Of a stretch of DNA of 64,000 bases, positions 53,899 to 61,943 are shown piece by piece (within the stretch, counting starts at the first letter, position 1; the number at the start of each line of letters is the position of its first letter). Made by a program: the position numbers and the translations under genes. Under the pieces are notes generated by a model. The model worked only from the letters and a program-made list of their open reading frames with translations, was not told the DNA's origin and ran no database searches. The stretch comes from an uncultured Prevotellaceae bacterium (GTDB lineage Bacteria > Bacteroidota > Bacteroidia > Bacteroidales > Bacteroidaceae): positions 55,872 through 119,871 of the forward strand of contig ONGG01000007.1 in NCBI GenBank assembly GCA_900317305.1. Direction: 5' to 3'.

Positions 53899-54675
53899 CT
53901 AAGCCTCCAATGCCTGATAGAGCAGGTCGATGGCCTCGGCAGGATTCTCCGTCTGGCGGAGAAGGGTAACGAACTTGCTTCCGATGATGGCCCCTGCGGC
54001 ATTGTCGTAGGCGCTTTGCAAAGTCTGGCGGTTGGAGATGCCGAATCCGATCATCCGAGGATTGCGCAGGTTCATCTGGTCGATGCGTCTGAAATAGGCT
54101 TGCTTGGCTTCATCGAAACTGTGCTGTGCGCCGGTGATGCTCGCCGAACTTACCATGTAGATAAACCCCTGTGTGTGCTGGTCGATGAAGCGGATACGCT
54201 CGTCGGAAGTCTCGGGCGTGATCATCATGATGATGCGCAGGTCGTATTTGTCGGCGATGGGCTTCACCACCTCGAGATAATCGCTGAAAGGAAGGTCGGG
54301 GATAATGGCTCCCGAAACCCCACACTCCACACAGCGCTGGCAGAAGCGCTCGATGCCGTAGTGCATCACCACATTGAGATATCCCATCAGCACGAGTGGT
54401 ATGTGCACGCGGTCCTTGATTTCCTCCAATTGGCTGAAAAGAAGACTTAGCGTCATACCGTTCTTCAGGGCCACGGTGCCGGCGCTTTGGATGACCGGCC
54501 CGTCGGCCAGTGGGTCGCTGAAGGGGATACCCACCTCTATCATGTCGATGCCCCTGTCTTGCAGGGTGAGAATAACCTGTGCGGTTCCATCAAGTGTTGG
54601 ACATCCGGCACAAAAATATAGAGAAAGCAACTTCCGGTCGCCTCTCGAAGAAAACAGTTTGTTGATTTGATTCAT
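53899..54675 (-). CDS. trpA: Tryptophan synthase alpha chain
   Basis: 258 residues from ATG 54675; the longer frame overlaps trpF. FCAGCPTLDGTAQVI, then IDMIEVGIPFSDPLADGPVI with the catalytic Glu and Asp, and GFIYMVSSASITGA are TrpA signatures. It cleaves indole-glycerol phosphate to indole, which is passed to TrpB. It follows trpF by 19 bases. Confidence 0.96.
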   Translation of the reverse strand: MNQINKLFSSRGDRKLLSLYFCAGCPTLDGTAQVILTLQDRGIDMIEVGIPFSDPLADGPVIQSAGTVALKNGMTLSLLFSQLEEIKDRVHIPLVLMGYLNVVMHYGIERFCQRCVECGVSGAIIPDLPFSDYLEVVKPIADKYDLRIIMMITPETSDERIRFIDQHTQGFIYMVSSASITGAQHSFDEAKQAYFRRIDQMNLRNPRMIGFGISNRQTLQSAYDNAAGAIIGSKFVTLLRQTENPAEAIDLLYQALEA

Positions 54676-54694
54676 TAAGGGTGGTCGTTGAGAC

Positions 54695-55399
54695 CTATGC
54701 CCGCAGTGCCTCGACGAAAGGCTTGAGTTTCTCCACGTCCTTGACAGCAGGTTCTGTCTCGAACTTGGAATTGACGTCGATGCCGGCAAACTGCGGATGG
54801 CTGATGGCCTTCACTGCCTCCACATCGTCGGGACCGATCCCGCCGCTGATGAGGAAAGGCACGTCGAGATTGTACTCGCCGAGGATGCTCCAGTCGAATT
54901 TCTCGCCCGAGCCGCCTTTCTGCTCACATTTGTTGTGGAACAAGAAATAATCCACCAACCCCACATAGGGTGTACATTTTCCGAAGTCTGCGGCCGTCTC
55001 CACCGGTATCGTCTTGATGATTTTGACGTTGGTTGAGATATCAGGATAGAGCGTGGCTTTGAGGTTCTCTATCATCACCGTGCTCTCCTCGCCGTGCAAC
55101 TGCACGTAGTCGAGATGGTAGATAGCCACCTTGGTCACGATGGTCTGAGGCATGTCGTCGACGAAGACCCCCACTCGCTTGGGATGGTTGTCCAAGTACT
55201 GGAAGATGGGCTTGCCACCCAACTTGGGTTGCTCAGCCTCAAACGACGAGTAGTCGGGCACGAACCCTCCGCTGGCGAAGACCTGTGTGACATACCTCGG
55301 GCTTTCTGGGCAGAACACCAGTCCTATCCAGTCGACACCGAGCTCTTTTACCTGGCGTATATTCTCGGCTACACGCATGCCGCAAACTTTAATAATCAT
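54695..55399 (-). CDS. trpF: Phosphoribosylanthranilate isomerase
   Basis: 234 residues. The start IIKVCGMRVAENIRQVKELG has the catalytic Cys; LDYVQLHGEES and LISGGIGPDDVEAV with the later FAGIDVNSKFE supply the other active-site and phosphate residues. It makes CdRP from PRA. The chain is slightly longer than usual because of an insert (CEQKGGSGEKFDW). It is 80 bases downstream of trpC. Confidence 0.95.
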   Translation of the reverse strand: MIIKVCGMRVAENIRQVKELGVDWIGLVFCPESPRYVTQVFASGGFVPDYSSFEAEQPKLGGKPIFQYLDNHPKRVGVFVDDMPQTIVTKVAIYHLDYVQLHGEESTVMIENLKATLYPDISTNVKIIKTIPVETAADFGKCTPYVGLVDYFLFHNKCEQKGGSGEKFDWSILGEYNLDVPFLISGGIGPDDVEAVKAISHPQFAGIDVNSKFETEPAVKDVEKLKPFVEALRA

Positions 55400-55479
55400 A
55401 TATCAAATCTTTTTATAGACCATGAAATGTGTGGCAAAGGTAATCATTTTTTTCCAAACATCCATCATTGTCAAAGATT

Positions 55480-56295
55480 TTAAGAGAGTCGGGCTTCGAT
55501 TTGCCGTAACAAACCGGCCAGTTGTTGCTCAGGCTGTGCGGCCTTCATCAAGAATTCGCCAATGAGGAACCCGCGGAATCCCTCCTTGCGCAGACGTGCC
55601 ACGGTGTCGGGATTCGAGATGCCACTCTCGCTCACCTTGCACATCCCTTCGGGCAGTTGGGCAGCCAGACGGAATGAGTTGGCGACATCGGTGACGAAGG
55701 TGCCCAGATGACGGTTGTTGACGCCACACATATCGGGCTGCAGGTCCACATAGTCGAGTTCGTTCTCACCGTGCACCTCGAGCAGCACCTCGAGTTGCAG
55801 GTCGTGGGCGCGCCCGAGCAACGTGCGGCACTCGTCGAGCGTGAGGTCGGCAGCGATGAGGAGCACTGCCGAGGCGCCACACAGGCGGGCCTGGAACAGT
55901 TGATACTCGTCGACGACGAAATTCTTGTAGAGTACGGGGAGCGTGAGTCCGGCCTCACGTGCCGCGGTGACGAACCCGTCGGTCCCTCCGAAGAACCGCT
56001 CGTCGGTGAGAATGCTCACGGCGGAGGCTCCGGCCTGCTGATAGCCGAGGGTCACCTGCTCGGGGCGTGCAGCCTCGTTGATCCATCCCTTCGATGGCGA
56101 CTTGCGCTTGAACTCGGCGATGATGCCCGTCGCCGACCGCATGAGCGCCTCTCGCATCGATGGTGGCGGCTGGGCCTCGGCCACGACCTTGCTTTCCACT
56201 TGCCGGGCCAGCACGGAGAGCGGCATGATGGCCTTACACTGCTCCACCTCCACTCGTTTCCATGCCACGATTTCTTCTAAAACATCTTTCTTCAT
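55480..56295 (-). CDS. trpC: Indole-3-glycerol phosphate synthase
   Basis: 271 residues. IAEFKRKSPSKGWI supplies catalytic Lys and Glu; GASAVSILTDERFFGGTDGF, VLYKNFVVDEYQ and GVNNRHLGTF are conserved blocks; SESGISNPDTVARL binds phosphate. It closes CdRP to indole-glycerol phosphate. It follows trpD after 52 bases. Confidence 0.96.
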   Translation of the reverse strand: MKKDVLEEIVAWKRVEVEQCKAIMPLSVLARQVESKVVAEAQPPPSMREALMRSATGIIAEFKRKSPSKGWINEAARPEQVTLGYQQAGASAVSILTDERFFGGTDGFVTAAREAGLTLPVLYKNFVVDEYQLFQARLCGASAVLLIAADLTLDECRTLLGRAHDLQLEVLLEVHGENELDYVDLQPDMCGVNNRHLGTFVTDVANSFRLAAQLPEGMCKVSESGISNPDTVARLRKEGFRGFLIGEFLMKAAQPEQQLAGLLRQIEARLS

Positions 56296-56347
56296 CTGTT
56301 TGCTATGCTTTGGTTTGTTGTTTTGTCTTTCAGGAGCCGCCGAACAA

Positions 56348-57349
56348 CTATGAGTTCACCTCGACGAACTTCTTGAGCGCCCTCCATGCCTTGCCGCTCT
56401 CTATCGACTCGCGCGCGATAGCGGCACACTCGTCGATGTTCTTCTCCTGGTCGAGCACCTGGATGGCGAAGGCCGCATTGGCGATGACCACCTCTTTCTG
56501 GTCGCGCTCGGCCTGGTCGAGCAGCACGTTGTCGAAGATGGCCTTGGCCTCCTGTGGCGAACTGCCGCCCACGAGTTTGGCCGGGTCGGCCACATGCAGT
56601 CCGAGGTCGGCGGGCTTGAAGATGCGCTCGTAGTTGTTGGTGGTCACCTTGAAGTTGCTGGTAAGCGAGATCTCGTCGTAGCCATCGATGCTGTTCACGA
56701 TGCCATAGTCGATGCCCAATCGCTGGTAGACATTGTTGTAAAGCCTCATCTGGTCGAGATTGGCCACTCCGAGCAACTGGCACTGAGTGTGCGAGGGGTT
56801 GACGAGCGGTCCGAGCAGATTGAAGCATGTGGGGAACTGGAGTGCCCTACGGATGGGTCCCACAAACTTCATGGCCTTGGCGAAGAGCTGGGCGTGCAGA
56901 TAGACCATGCCGCTCTGCTCGAGAGAGCGGTTGAGCTGGTCGATATCGTCGGAGAAGCGTGCCCCATGCGCCTCGATGATGTTGGAGGCCCCACTCACCG
57001 ATGTGGCGGCATAGTTGCCATGCTTGGCCACCTTGTATCCCGCCCCCGCGAGCACGAAGCACGAGCAGGTGGAGATATTGAAGGTGTTCTTCTGGTCGCC
57101 ACCCGTTCCCACGATGTCGACGAACCGGTCGCAGTTGAGTTTCACGGGCACCCCCGTCTCGAGAATGCCATCCCTGAACCCCAACAGTTCGTCGACGGTC
57201 ACCCCACGCATCTGCAGGGCAGTGAGCAGGGCGGTGATCTGCTCGTTGGGGTACGCACTCTTGGTAATGTTGACCAAGATGTCGTGCGTCTCTTCCCTAC
57301 TCAGCGACTCATGGTTGAGCATCCGGTGCAAAATGTCTTTCATTTCCAT
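56348..57349 (-). CDS. trpD: Anthranilate phosphoribosyltransferase
   Basis: 333 residues. The PRPP motif is DIVGTGGDQKNTFNISTCSC; the substrate site includes KHGNYAATSVSGASNIIEAH, and NLLGPLVNPS is conserved. It joins anthranilate to PRPP. First structural gene of the operon, starting about 77 bases downstream of the attenuator stem. Confidence 0.96.
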   Translation of the reverse strand: MEMKDILHRMLNHESLSREETHDILVNITKSAYPNEQITALLTALQMRGVTVDELLGFRDGILETGVPVKLNCDRFVDIVGTGGDQKNTFNISTCSCFVLAGAGYKVAKHGNYAATSVSGASNIIEAHGARFSDDIDQLNRSLEQSGMVYLHAQLFAKAMKFVGPIRRALQFPTCFNLLGPLVNPSHTQCQLLGVANLDQMRLYNNVYQRLGIDYGIVNSIDGYDEISLTSNFKVTTNNYERIFKPADLGLHVADPAKLVGGSSPQEAKAIFDNVLLDQAERDQKEVVIANAAFAIQVLDQEKNIDECAAIARESIESGKAWRALKKFVEVNS

Positions 57350-57425
57350 AATCTCAAAGATTTTTTACGGTTGTCGAAGATATTGTCTTCCCGTAGGTTT
57401 GTAATTTTTTTAATTCGGATTGAGC

Positions 57426-57464
57426 AAAAAAAGAAAGAGGCCTGTCGTAAGAACGGCAGGCCTC
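57426..57464 (-). terminator. trp attenuator terminator
   Basis: GAGGCCTGTCGT (57437-57448) pairs with ACGGCAGGCCTC (57453-57464), 12 bp with one G-U, loop of four, followed on minus by T-rich TTTCTTTTTTT. It lies between the leader peptide and trpD, as expected for transcription attenuation. Confidence 0.93.
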
Positions 57465-57506
57465 GGTATGGTAGATGTTTACACACGGCGTTGCTGACTC
57501 ACGACT

Positions 57507-57557
57507 TTAGGGTCTTGAGTTGCGCCACCACCATGCGTTAAACATTCTGTTATTCAT
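57507..57557 (-). CDS. trpL: trp operon leader peptide with three consecutive Trp codons
   Basis: 16 residues, MNNRMFNAWWWRNSRP, ending in TAA. The TGG TGG TGG run is the sensor: when charged tRNA-Trp is scarce the ribosome stalls there and should let an antiterminator form before the stem at 57437-57464. It is 43 bases upstream of that stem and about 28 bases after the promoter. This fits the arrangement known as the Bacteroid-trp motif. Too small for routine gene calls. Confidence 0.9.
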   Translation of the reverse strand: MNNRMFNAWWWRNSRP

Positions 57558-57584
57558 TTTGAGATATTTCTGATAATTCGTCGG

Positions 57585-57616
57585 CAAAAGTAAGGAGAAT
57601 AATTCAATCCGACAAA
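57585..57616 (-). promoter_or_regulatory. trp operon promoter
   Basis: On the minus strand, TACTTTTG (57585-57592) with TTTG (57613-57616) 20 bases upstream, a full consensus match just before the leader peptide. Confidence 0.82.
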
Positions 57617-57775
57617 TTTTTGGGCATTTTTTTTGCCGATTCAGACAAAATTCATATTCATCACCATTTTGAGGCCCATAAAAAAGGCTAAAAAACTGCG
57701 ATTATTTTTTGGTTTTGATATAATAAACGCATATAGGAATCGTTAGATAAGTGAACACCAATTAATGATTTGCCT

Positions 57776-57901
57776 ATGAAGATTTTTACCCAAGAAGAAC
57801 TCCAACCCTCACAACGTACCCTCAATTTCATCCGCGAATTTGCCCACACCTTCAGAGTGATTGACATGAACGGACAGAGCGGTGTGTATTGTCTCAACTA
57901 A
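57776..57901 (+). CDS. 41-residue ORF upstream of rpe
   Basis: Starts MKIFTQEELQPSQRTLNFIR and ends FRVIDMNGQSGVYCLN, with TAA 8 bases before the rpe start. Its composition is protein-like, with a regular helix (TLNFIREFAHTFRVID). No family known to me, though similar short proteins occur in Bacteroidales genomes. The 155 bases upstream are AT-rich and hold a TATAAT-like stretch near 57718 but no TAnnTTTG box. Confidence 0.6.
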   Translation: MKIFTQEELQPSQRTLNFIREFAHTFRVIDMNGQSGVYCLN

Positions 57902-57909
57902 GGAACAAG

Positions 57910-58560
57910 ATGTCTGTACTGGTTTCCCCCTCGTTGCTGGCCGCCGACTTCACCGACCTGCGCCATGAGATAGAGATGATCAACACCAGTGATGCCGACT
58001 GGCTTCACCTGGATGTGATGGATGGTGTATTCGTACCCAACATCTCGTTTGGTTTTCCTGTGCTCGAGGCCGTTGCCTCGATATGCAAGAAGCCGCTCGA
58101 CGTGCATTTCATGACCGTTCATCCCGAGGAATACATCCAGCCCACCCTGAAGTTGGGTGCGATGATGATGAACGTGCACTACGAGGCCTGCACCCATCTT
58201 CACCGCGTGGTGGCAGAGATTCACCGCGTGGGGATGAAGGCGGGCGTCACCCTCAACCCCTCTACACCCGTGTCGATGCTCGAGGACATTATCTGCGACG
58301 TAGACATGGTATTGCTGATGAGCGTGAACCCAGGTTTTGGCGGACAGAAATTCATTGAGCACACCATTGAGAAGGTGGGCCGCCTGCGCCGCCTCATTGC
58401 CGAGAGCGGCAGCCATGCGCTGATAGAAGTGGATGGCGGCGTGCAGCAAGAGACCGCTCCGCGCCTGGTGAAAGCGGGTGTCGACGTGCTGGTGAGCGGC
58501 AGCTACGTGTTCAAGGCCACCGACCCCATCGCCACTATCCGCAGCCTGAAGGACCTTTGA
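57910..58560 (+). CDS. rpe: Ribulose-phosphate 3-epimerase
   Basis: 216 residues from ATG 57910 (MSVLVSPSLLAADFTDLRHE). The metal and catalytic pieces are all present: Ser in VSPSLLAADF, WLHLDVMDGVFVPNISFG with His and Asp, HFMTVHPE, VNPGFGGQKFIE and IEVDGGVQ with the second Asp. It interconverts ribulose- and xylulose-5-phosphate in the pentose phosphate pathway. It follows the 41-residue ORF by 8 bases. Confidence 0.96.
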   Translation: MSVLVSPSLLAADFTDLRHEIEMINTSDADWLHLDVMDGVFVPNISFGFPVLEAVASICKKPLDVHFMTVHPEEYIQPTLKLGAMMMNVHYEACTHLHRVVAEIHRVGMKAGVTLNPSTPVSMLEDIICDVDMVLLMSVNPGFGGQKFIEHTIEKVGRLRRLIAESGSHALIEVDGGVQQETAPRLVKAGVDVLVSGSYVFKATDPIATIRSLKDL

Positions 58561-58626
58561 ATGAATTATTGGAGTTCTCTCAACTTGCTAAAGCTGAGTG
58601 ATCTACAGTATGTTTTTACACCTGCA

Positions 58627-59223
58627 TTAATCGAGCTGTAGGGCCATGGAGTGCTCCTTGGCCATGCGCCTGAGGTTGAGTATGGCATAGCGCATGCGGC
58701 CAAGGGCGGTGTTGATGCTCACGTTGGTGGCCTCGGCTATTTCCTTGAACGACATTTCCTGATAGAACCGCATGAACACCACCTCGCGCTGGGTGGGCGG
58801 CAAGAGATTCATCATCTTCCTCACGTCGGAGAGCACCTGCTCATTGACGAAATGGTTCTCCACGTTGAGGTCGAGCAGGTCGTTCCCACCAAGGTTGGAG
58901 AGGTCGTTGTCCTCGGTGGGCTCCACGATCTTCTCCATTTTCTGCTCGCGATACCAGTCCATGATCACGTTGTGGGCAATTCTCACGATCCATGCGCTGA
59001 ACTTGCCCGAATTGGTGTACTTGCCCTGCTGCAGCTTCACGATGACCTTCATATAAGTTTCCTGGAAGATATCGTTGGCCACATCATGGTCTCTCACCAC
59101 GAACATAATATAAGTGAAGAGTTTGGATTGTGTTCTTGACAACAACAAATCAAACGCCCTGTTATTACCGCTGATGTATGACAATGCCAACTGTTCGTCG
59201 GTCATTTCATTCAGATATTCCAT
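58627..59223 (-). CDS. ECF-type sigma-70 family factor
   Basis: 198 residues. Region 2 is LLSRTQSKLFTYIMFVVRDH with VANDIFQETYMKVIVKL and WIVRIAHNVIMDWYRE. Region 4 is LLPPTQREVVFMRFYQEMSF, EIAEATNVSINTALGRMRYA and ILNLRR. An acidic, Asn-rich linker (TEDNDLSNLGGNDLLDLNVE) lies between. No anti-sigma factor is next to it, so control is not evident. It has its own consensus promoter and a divergent riboswitch upstream. Confidence 0.93.
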   Translation of the reverse strand: MEYLNEMTDEQLALSYISGNNRAFDLLLSRTQSKLFTYIMFVVRDHDVANDIFQETYMKVIVKLQQGKYTNSGKFSAWIVRIAHNVIMDWYREQKMEKIVEPTEDNDLSNLGGNDLLDLNVENHFVNEQVLSDVRKMMNLLPPTQREVVFMRFYQEMSFKEIAEATNVSINTALGRMRYAILNLRRMAKEHSMALQLD

Positions 59224-59338
59224 TCCTTAAATATGTTGATAATTAAGTAATGTTGTTCCGATAGGCAATGGTGTTTAAGTTGTTGGTATAATAGTGAAAT
59301 AGTGAACAGTGTTGGGTTGTTATCGTTTCAATCCGTTG

Positions 59339-59370
59339 CAAAGATATAGACTTTTGTTGAGTCGTGCAAA
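59339..59370 (-). promoter_or_regulatory. Promoter of the sigma factor gene
   Basis: On the minus strand, TATCTTTG (59339-59346) with TTTG (59367-59370) 20 bases upstream. It leaves a leader of about 110 bases. Confidence 0.78.
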
Positions 59371-59385
59371 TTTTCCTACAAAAAT

Positions 59386-59416
59386 TTTGCCGATTCATAA
59401 GAATTGCCTATCTTTG
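59386..59416 (+). promoter_or_regulatory. Promoter of the cobalamin riboswitch
   Basis: TTTG (59386-59389), 19 bases, then TATCTTTG (59409-59416), directly before the riboswitch. It is divergent from the sigma factor promoter. Confidence 0.8.
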
Positions 59417-59423
59417 CAACGTT

Positions 59424-59580
59424 AAGGTTCGCTATACGCGATTAGCAAAGGGAACGGGGTGAGAGTCCCCGACTGTCTCGCAGCTGTGAGCCCTATTATC
59501 GCCTCAGGCACAATGCCACTGTCGGAATTTTTAGACGGGAAGGCGCCTGTTGGCGGGGGTGAAGTCAGAAGACCTGCCTT
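59424..59580 (+). promoter_or_regulatory. Cobalamin (B12) riboswitch
   Basis: Conserved blocks in order: AAAGGGAACGGGGTGAGAGT (59447-59466), CCCCGACTGTCTCGCAGCTG, a GCCACTGTCGG block near 59515, GGGAAGGCG near 59537, and the B12 box AGTCAGAAGACCTGCC (59563-59578). These match the AdoCbl/MeCbl aptamer. A possible expression-platform hairpin follows (CCTCT 59606-59610 with AGAGG 59636-59640, inner ATGT/ACAT, then ATATTTTTGG). No btuB, cob or TonB gene follows before a terminator at 59798. Confidence 0.92.
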
Positions 59581-59797
59581 TTCAAGCTTATCTGGCTTGC
59601 CGTATCCTCTCGATGTAAGGGGATTGCGACATACAAGAGGAAATATTTTTGGCCTTTGGCGCAGGAGCTATCTCTGTGCCGGTGTCTTGTCTTAGGCACC
59701 ATTGTGGGCTTATTGTGGGTGCCATGGTCGTGGTTGCGACCGGATGCTCACCCTTGGCTGAGAACAACCGAAGTGTATTATATAAGTTTAATTGGGG
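59581..59797 (+). other. Stretch after the riboswitch without a convincing gene
   Basis: About 215 bases between the B12 box and the terminator. One frame from a TTG near 59649 reads AMVVVATGCSPLAENNRSVL, lipobox-like at first sight, but it has no ATG start upstream, runs through the terminator and continues antisense to the next gene. It may be the remnant of a lost B12-regulated gene or a non-coding regulatory transcript. Confidence 0.5.
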
Positions 59798-59831
59798 AAA
59801 AGAGCGTCGCCGTGAGGTGCCGCTCTTTTTT
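59798..59831. terminator. Bidirectional terminator after the riboswitch transcript
   Basis: AAAAGAGCG (59798-59806) pairs with CGCTCTTTT (59821-59829), with T-runs on both sides. It serves the riboswitch transcript on plus and the lipoprotein gene on minus. Confidence 0.88.
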
Positions 59832-59833
59832 GG

Positions 59834-60610
59834 TTATTGTTGTTGCTGCAGCTGTATGCGCACTACTTCTTCGGGCGTGAAGGTGATGTCGAAGGTCTTC
59901 TCCGATTTGCTCATGTTGTAGCGGTAGATGAGTCCCTTATGGTCTTTGGCGAGCGCGTCGATGAGCATTGTCATCGAGAGGTCGTTGTGCTTCAGGCTCT
60001 CGCTGATGCTCTCCTTGAGCACACCGATGCGCTGGTTGAGGGTGTCGGAGGGAACGGCGCTCTCGTCGATGGTATAGACATAGCCCACGTTGTCGCCCTC
60101 GGCGAAGATGTCGGTGAGGGTGGTCACCTCATCCACCTGCATGGGCAGCTGGAGCCGACCAGTAGCTACGAAGTTCTCTATTCTTCGCCGTGACAACTCC
60201 ATATCATTGCCCACGAGTGCCTCGGCGTTTTTCAGTTCGTCTTTCGAGATGTTGACGACGAGTTGCTCGCCTGTCTGTGCGTCGGTATACTCATATCGGA
60301 TGTTGCACTGGGCGGCAATGAACTGCGTGAGCGAGGTCTTGTCGTCGACGAAATTGAGCAGAATGCCCTGTTTCACGTCATTGATATGGTCTTCCAGCCG
60401 GCTGATTTTCAGCACGTTGGAGTTGGTTGACACGTGATAGACAATAGTGCGCCCGTCGAGGTCGACCTTGGTCACCTCGCCGAGGACGCCCAGGTCGATG
60501 GGGCACTGGCTGTTGATGGTCTCCACCTGGTGTTTCAGGCTGTTGTTACAGCTTGTGAGTAGGAGAGCCACGAAGGCAATAAATATGGTGGCGAATGCAG
60601 GTTTTCTCAT
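59834..60610 (-). CDS. Lipoprotein of unknown function
   Basis: 258 residues. The signal (MRKPAFATIFIAFVALLLTS) ends at a lipobox LLTSC (Cys21). The mature part contains two similar segments: CPIDLGVLGEVTKVDLDGRT near the start and LQLPMQVDEVTTLTDIFAEG past the middle, each followed by a VYHV/YVYT strand and a helix. It may therefore be an internal duplication. No family recognised. A -7 box lies 43 bases upstream. Confidence 0.75.
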   Translation of the reverse strand: MRKPAFATIFIAFVALLLTSCNNSLKHQVETINSQCPIDLGVLGEVTKVDLDGRTIVYHVSTNSNVLKISRLEDHINDVKQGILLNFVDDKTSLTQFIAAQCNIRYEYTDAQTGEQLVVNISKDELKNAEALVGNDMELSRRRIENFVATGRLQLPMQVDEVTTLTDIFAEGDNVGYVYTIDESAVPSDTLNQRIGVLKESISESLKHNDLSMTMLIDALAKDHKGLIYRYNMSKSEKTFDITFTPEEVVRIQLQQQQ

Positions 60611-60652
60611 GATGAAAAAGGGGATAGATGATAAACACTAAAAATGCAATTG

Positions 60653-60660
60653 CAAAAGTA
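60653..60660 (-). promoter_or_regulatory. -7 box of the lipoprotein gene
   Basis: TACTTTTG on the minus strand matches TAnnTTTG; no clear -33 TTTG was found (a CCAAT at 60683 is the nearest match). Confidence 0.5.
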
Positions 60661-60803
60661 GTGTTTTATTTTGAATATTGGCCAATGCAGGGCAAGAAAA
60701 GTCTGTTCTAGAGTTCAGGGATTCGGACCAAAGTACTTTTGAAGTATGACGTTGAATCGTTTTTACAAGCAACAATTAACGACTACAATTAATAGATAAT
60801 CAT

Positions 60804-60882
60804 GGGCATTCGTGTTCAATACTATTACGTTTCACGGAAACACGAACGGCCATGAATGACCATTAATTACTCATAAATGATT
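60804..60882. repeat. Interspersed GGCATTCGTGTT repeat, copy A
   Basis: GGGCATTCGTGTTCAATACT, then ACGTTTCACGG, AACACGAACGGCCATGAATG and CATTAATTACTCATAAATG. The ends pair imperfectly (CATTCGTGTT with AACACGAACGG), so it can fold into a hairpin. Copies B and C lie at 62631 and 62924. The 60661-61093 interval holds this, a remnant of the GAGTTCAGG repeat near 60712, and no gene. Confidence 0.8.
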
Positions 60883-61093
60883 GCCAAAGATTTCTGCTTT
60901 TTGCCTAAGCAATTTGTGACCAACAATGATAGGATTGACGTTGGTATATTTGCCAACTATTGTTTGAAAACTACTTACTGGAAAGATCTAATTCTATTGT
61001 ATAAATATGTATCTAAAGTTTCACTTAGGAGATTTTGAGATTTGGATTAAACAAATCAAGAACTCTATTGCCACATTTCATAATACAAAAAGC

Positions 61094-61534
61094 CTAAGAG
61101 TGATTTCCGTCTGTATGATAATCCTGGAAATAATGAGTAGTAGTGCCATCATTATACGAGTAAATGTCCCCCGTTACCTTTTGACCACTAGTATATTCAC
61201 ATATAGTTACCGGAACAAAAAAAATCCACTCTGTCCTTTCTGTATACCCCGTATAATACCTTTGATCATTTATTACCGAAGTCGGGCTTGGATCCCCCTT
61301 CTTTGTACTAAAATAAGGCTTAGGTTCAGATGGAATTCTTGCATGGGAACTATGAGTTCCTCCGTATTTATTTTCTCCAGGATTTGTAAGATAATTGTAT
61401 CGTTCATCACCATTATCATCATGGTACAAGGTAGCTAAGCAATCATCATCCAAATACCAACATATTGAAACATACTCACTTGGTGTGAATTGTTCCATAC
61501 TCATCAATGGTTTACCGTACAATCTTTTTTCCAT
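61094..61534 (-). CDS. Small protein with shared leader-like N-terminus, paralogue 1
   Basis: 146 residues from ATG 61534 (MEKRLYGKPLMSMEQFTPSE); the longer frame adds an unrelated 17 residues. The N-terminus fits a pattern shared with the two next genes: K-x-Y/W-x-KP, then E-x-F, then EY/QY-(V/I)-(A/S)-x-C. After the Cys comes an acidic WYLDDDC patch and a Tyr/Asp/Gly-rich body. It ends THYFQDYHTDGNHS. There is no signal peptide or membrane helix. Function unknown. Confidence 0.7.
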   Translation of the reverse strand: MEKRLYGKPLMSMEQFTPSEYVSICWYLDDDCLATLYHDDNGDERYNYLTNPGENKYGGTHSSHARIPSEPKPYFSTKKGDPSPTSVINDQRYYTGYTERTEWIFFVPVTICEYTSGQKVTGDIYSYNDGTTTHYFQDYHTDGNHS

Positions 61535-61665
61535 AAATATAGTGTAATTTTTATAAAGATAATATTCAGAATGGGAGAAGGACATGTGACAATCCTTGTC
61601 TGCATCGATGAATTTTGTAAAATTTTATAACCAATGATTTGCCCAAACGTAAACAATTTGGGCAC

Positions 61666-61695
61666 AAAAGTACGCATTATTTTTGAAATTGCAAA
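61666..61695 (-). promoter_or_regulatory. Promoter of paralogue 1
   Basis: On the minus strand, TACTTTTG (61666-61673) with TTTG (61692-61695) 18 bases upstream. It implies a leader of about 125 bases. Confidence 0.6.
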
Positions 61696-61705
61696 CAAAG
61701 TGCTG

Positions 61706-61742
61706 ACATTATTGTAGAATATTTGTCTACATTGGAATTTTT
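61706..61742 (-). promoter_or_regulatory. Shared palindromic element upstream of paralogue 1
   Basis: A 37-base block that differs at only two positions from 62546-62582. It contains TGTAGA (61713-61718) and TCTACA (61726-61731) separated by seven bases. It lies just upstream of the -33 box, the usual site for an activator. Confidence 0.6.
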
Positions 61743-61860
61743 GGAAACAAGACACCCAGACATTATATCGAATAGAATATGAAGATTAGAGGAGAAAGGC
61801 ATGAAACACTGGCGCGACAAATATCCTTTAGACCTTATCTGGAATTAACCTCTCTTGGGG

Positions 61861-61903
61861 CAAAATACCCACTGCATCAAAAAGATTTTGATGCAGTGGG
61901 TAT
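61861..61903 (-). terminator. Terminator of paralogue 2
   Basis: An 18-bp perfect stem (61865-61882 with 61886-61903) and a three-base loop. On minus it runs into TTTTG. It lies 40 bases past the stop of the gene at 61944-62408. Confidence 0.9.
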
Positions 61904-61943
61904 GGTTTATGCTATCTGTATGTAATTGACGACTATTCGCTAA

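Noticed and set aside
59649-59921. B12-regulated lipoprotein gene after the riboswitch
   Set aside because: It begins only at a TTG, crosses a terminator and runs antisense into a real gene.
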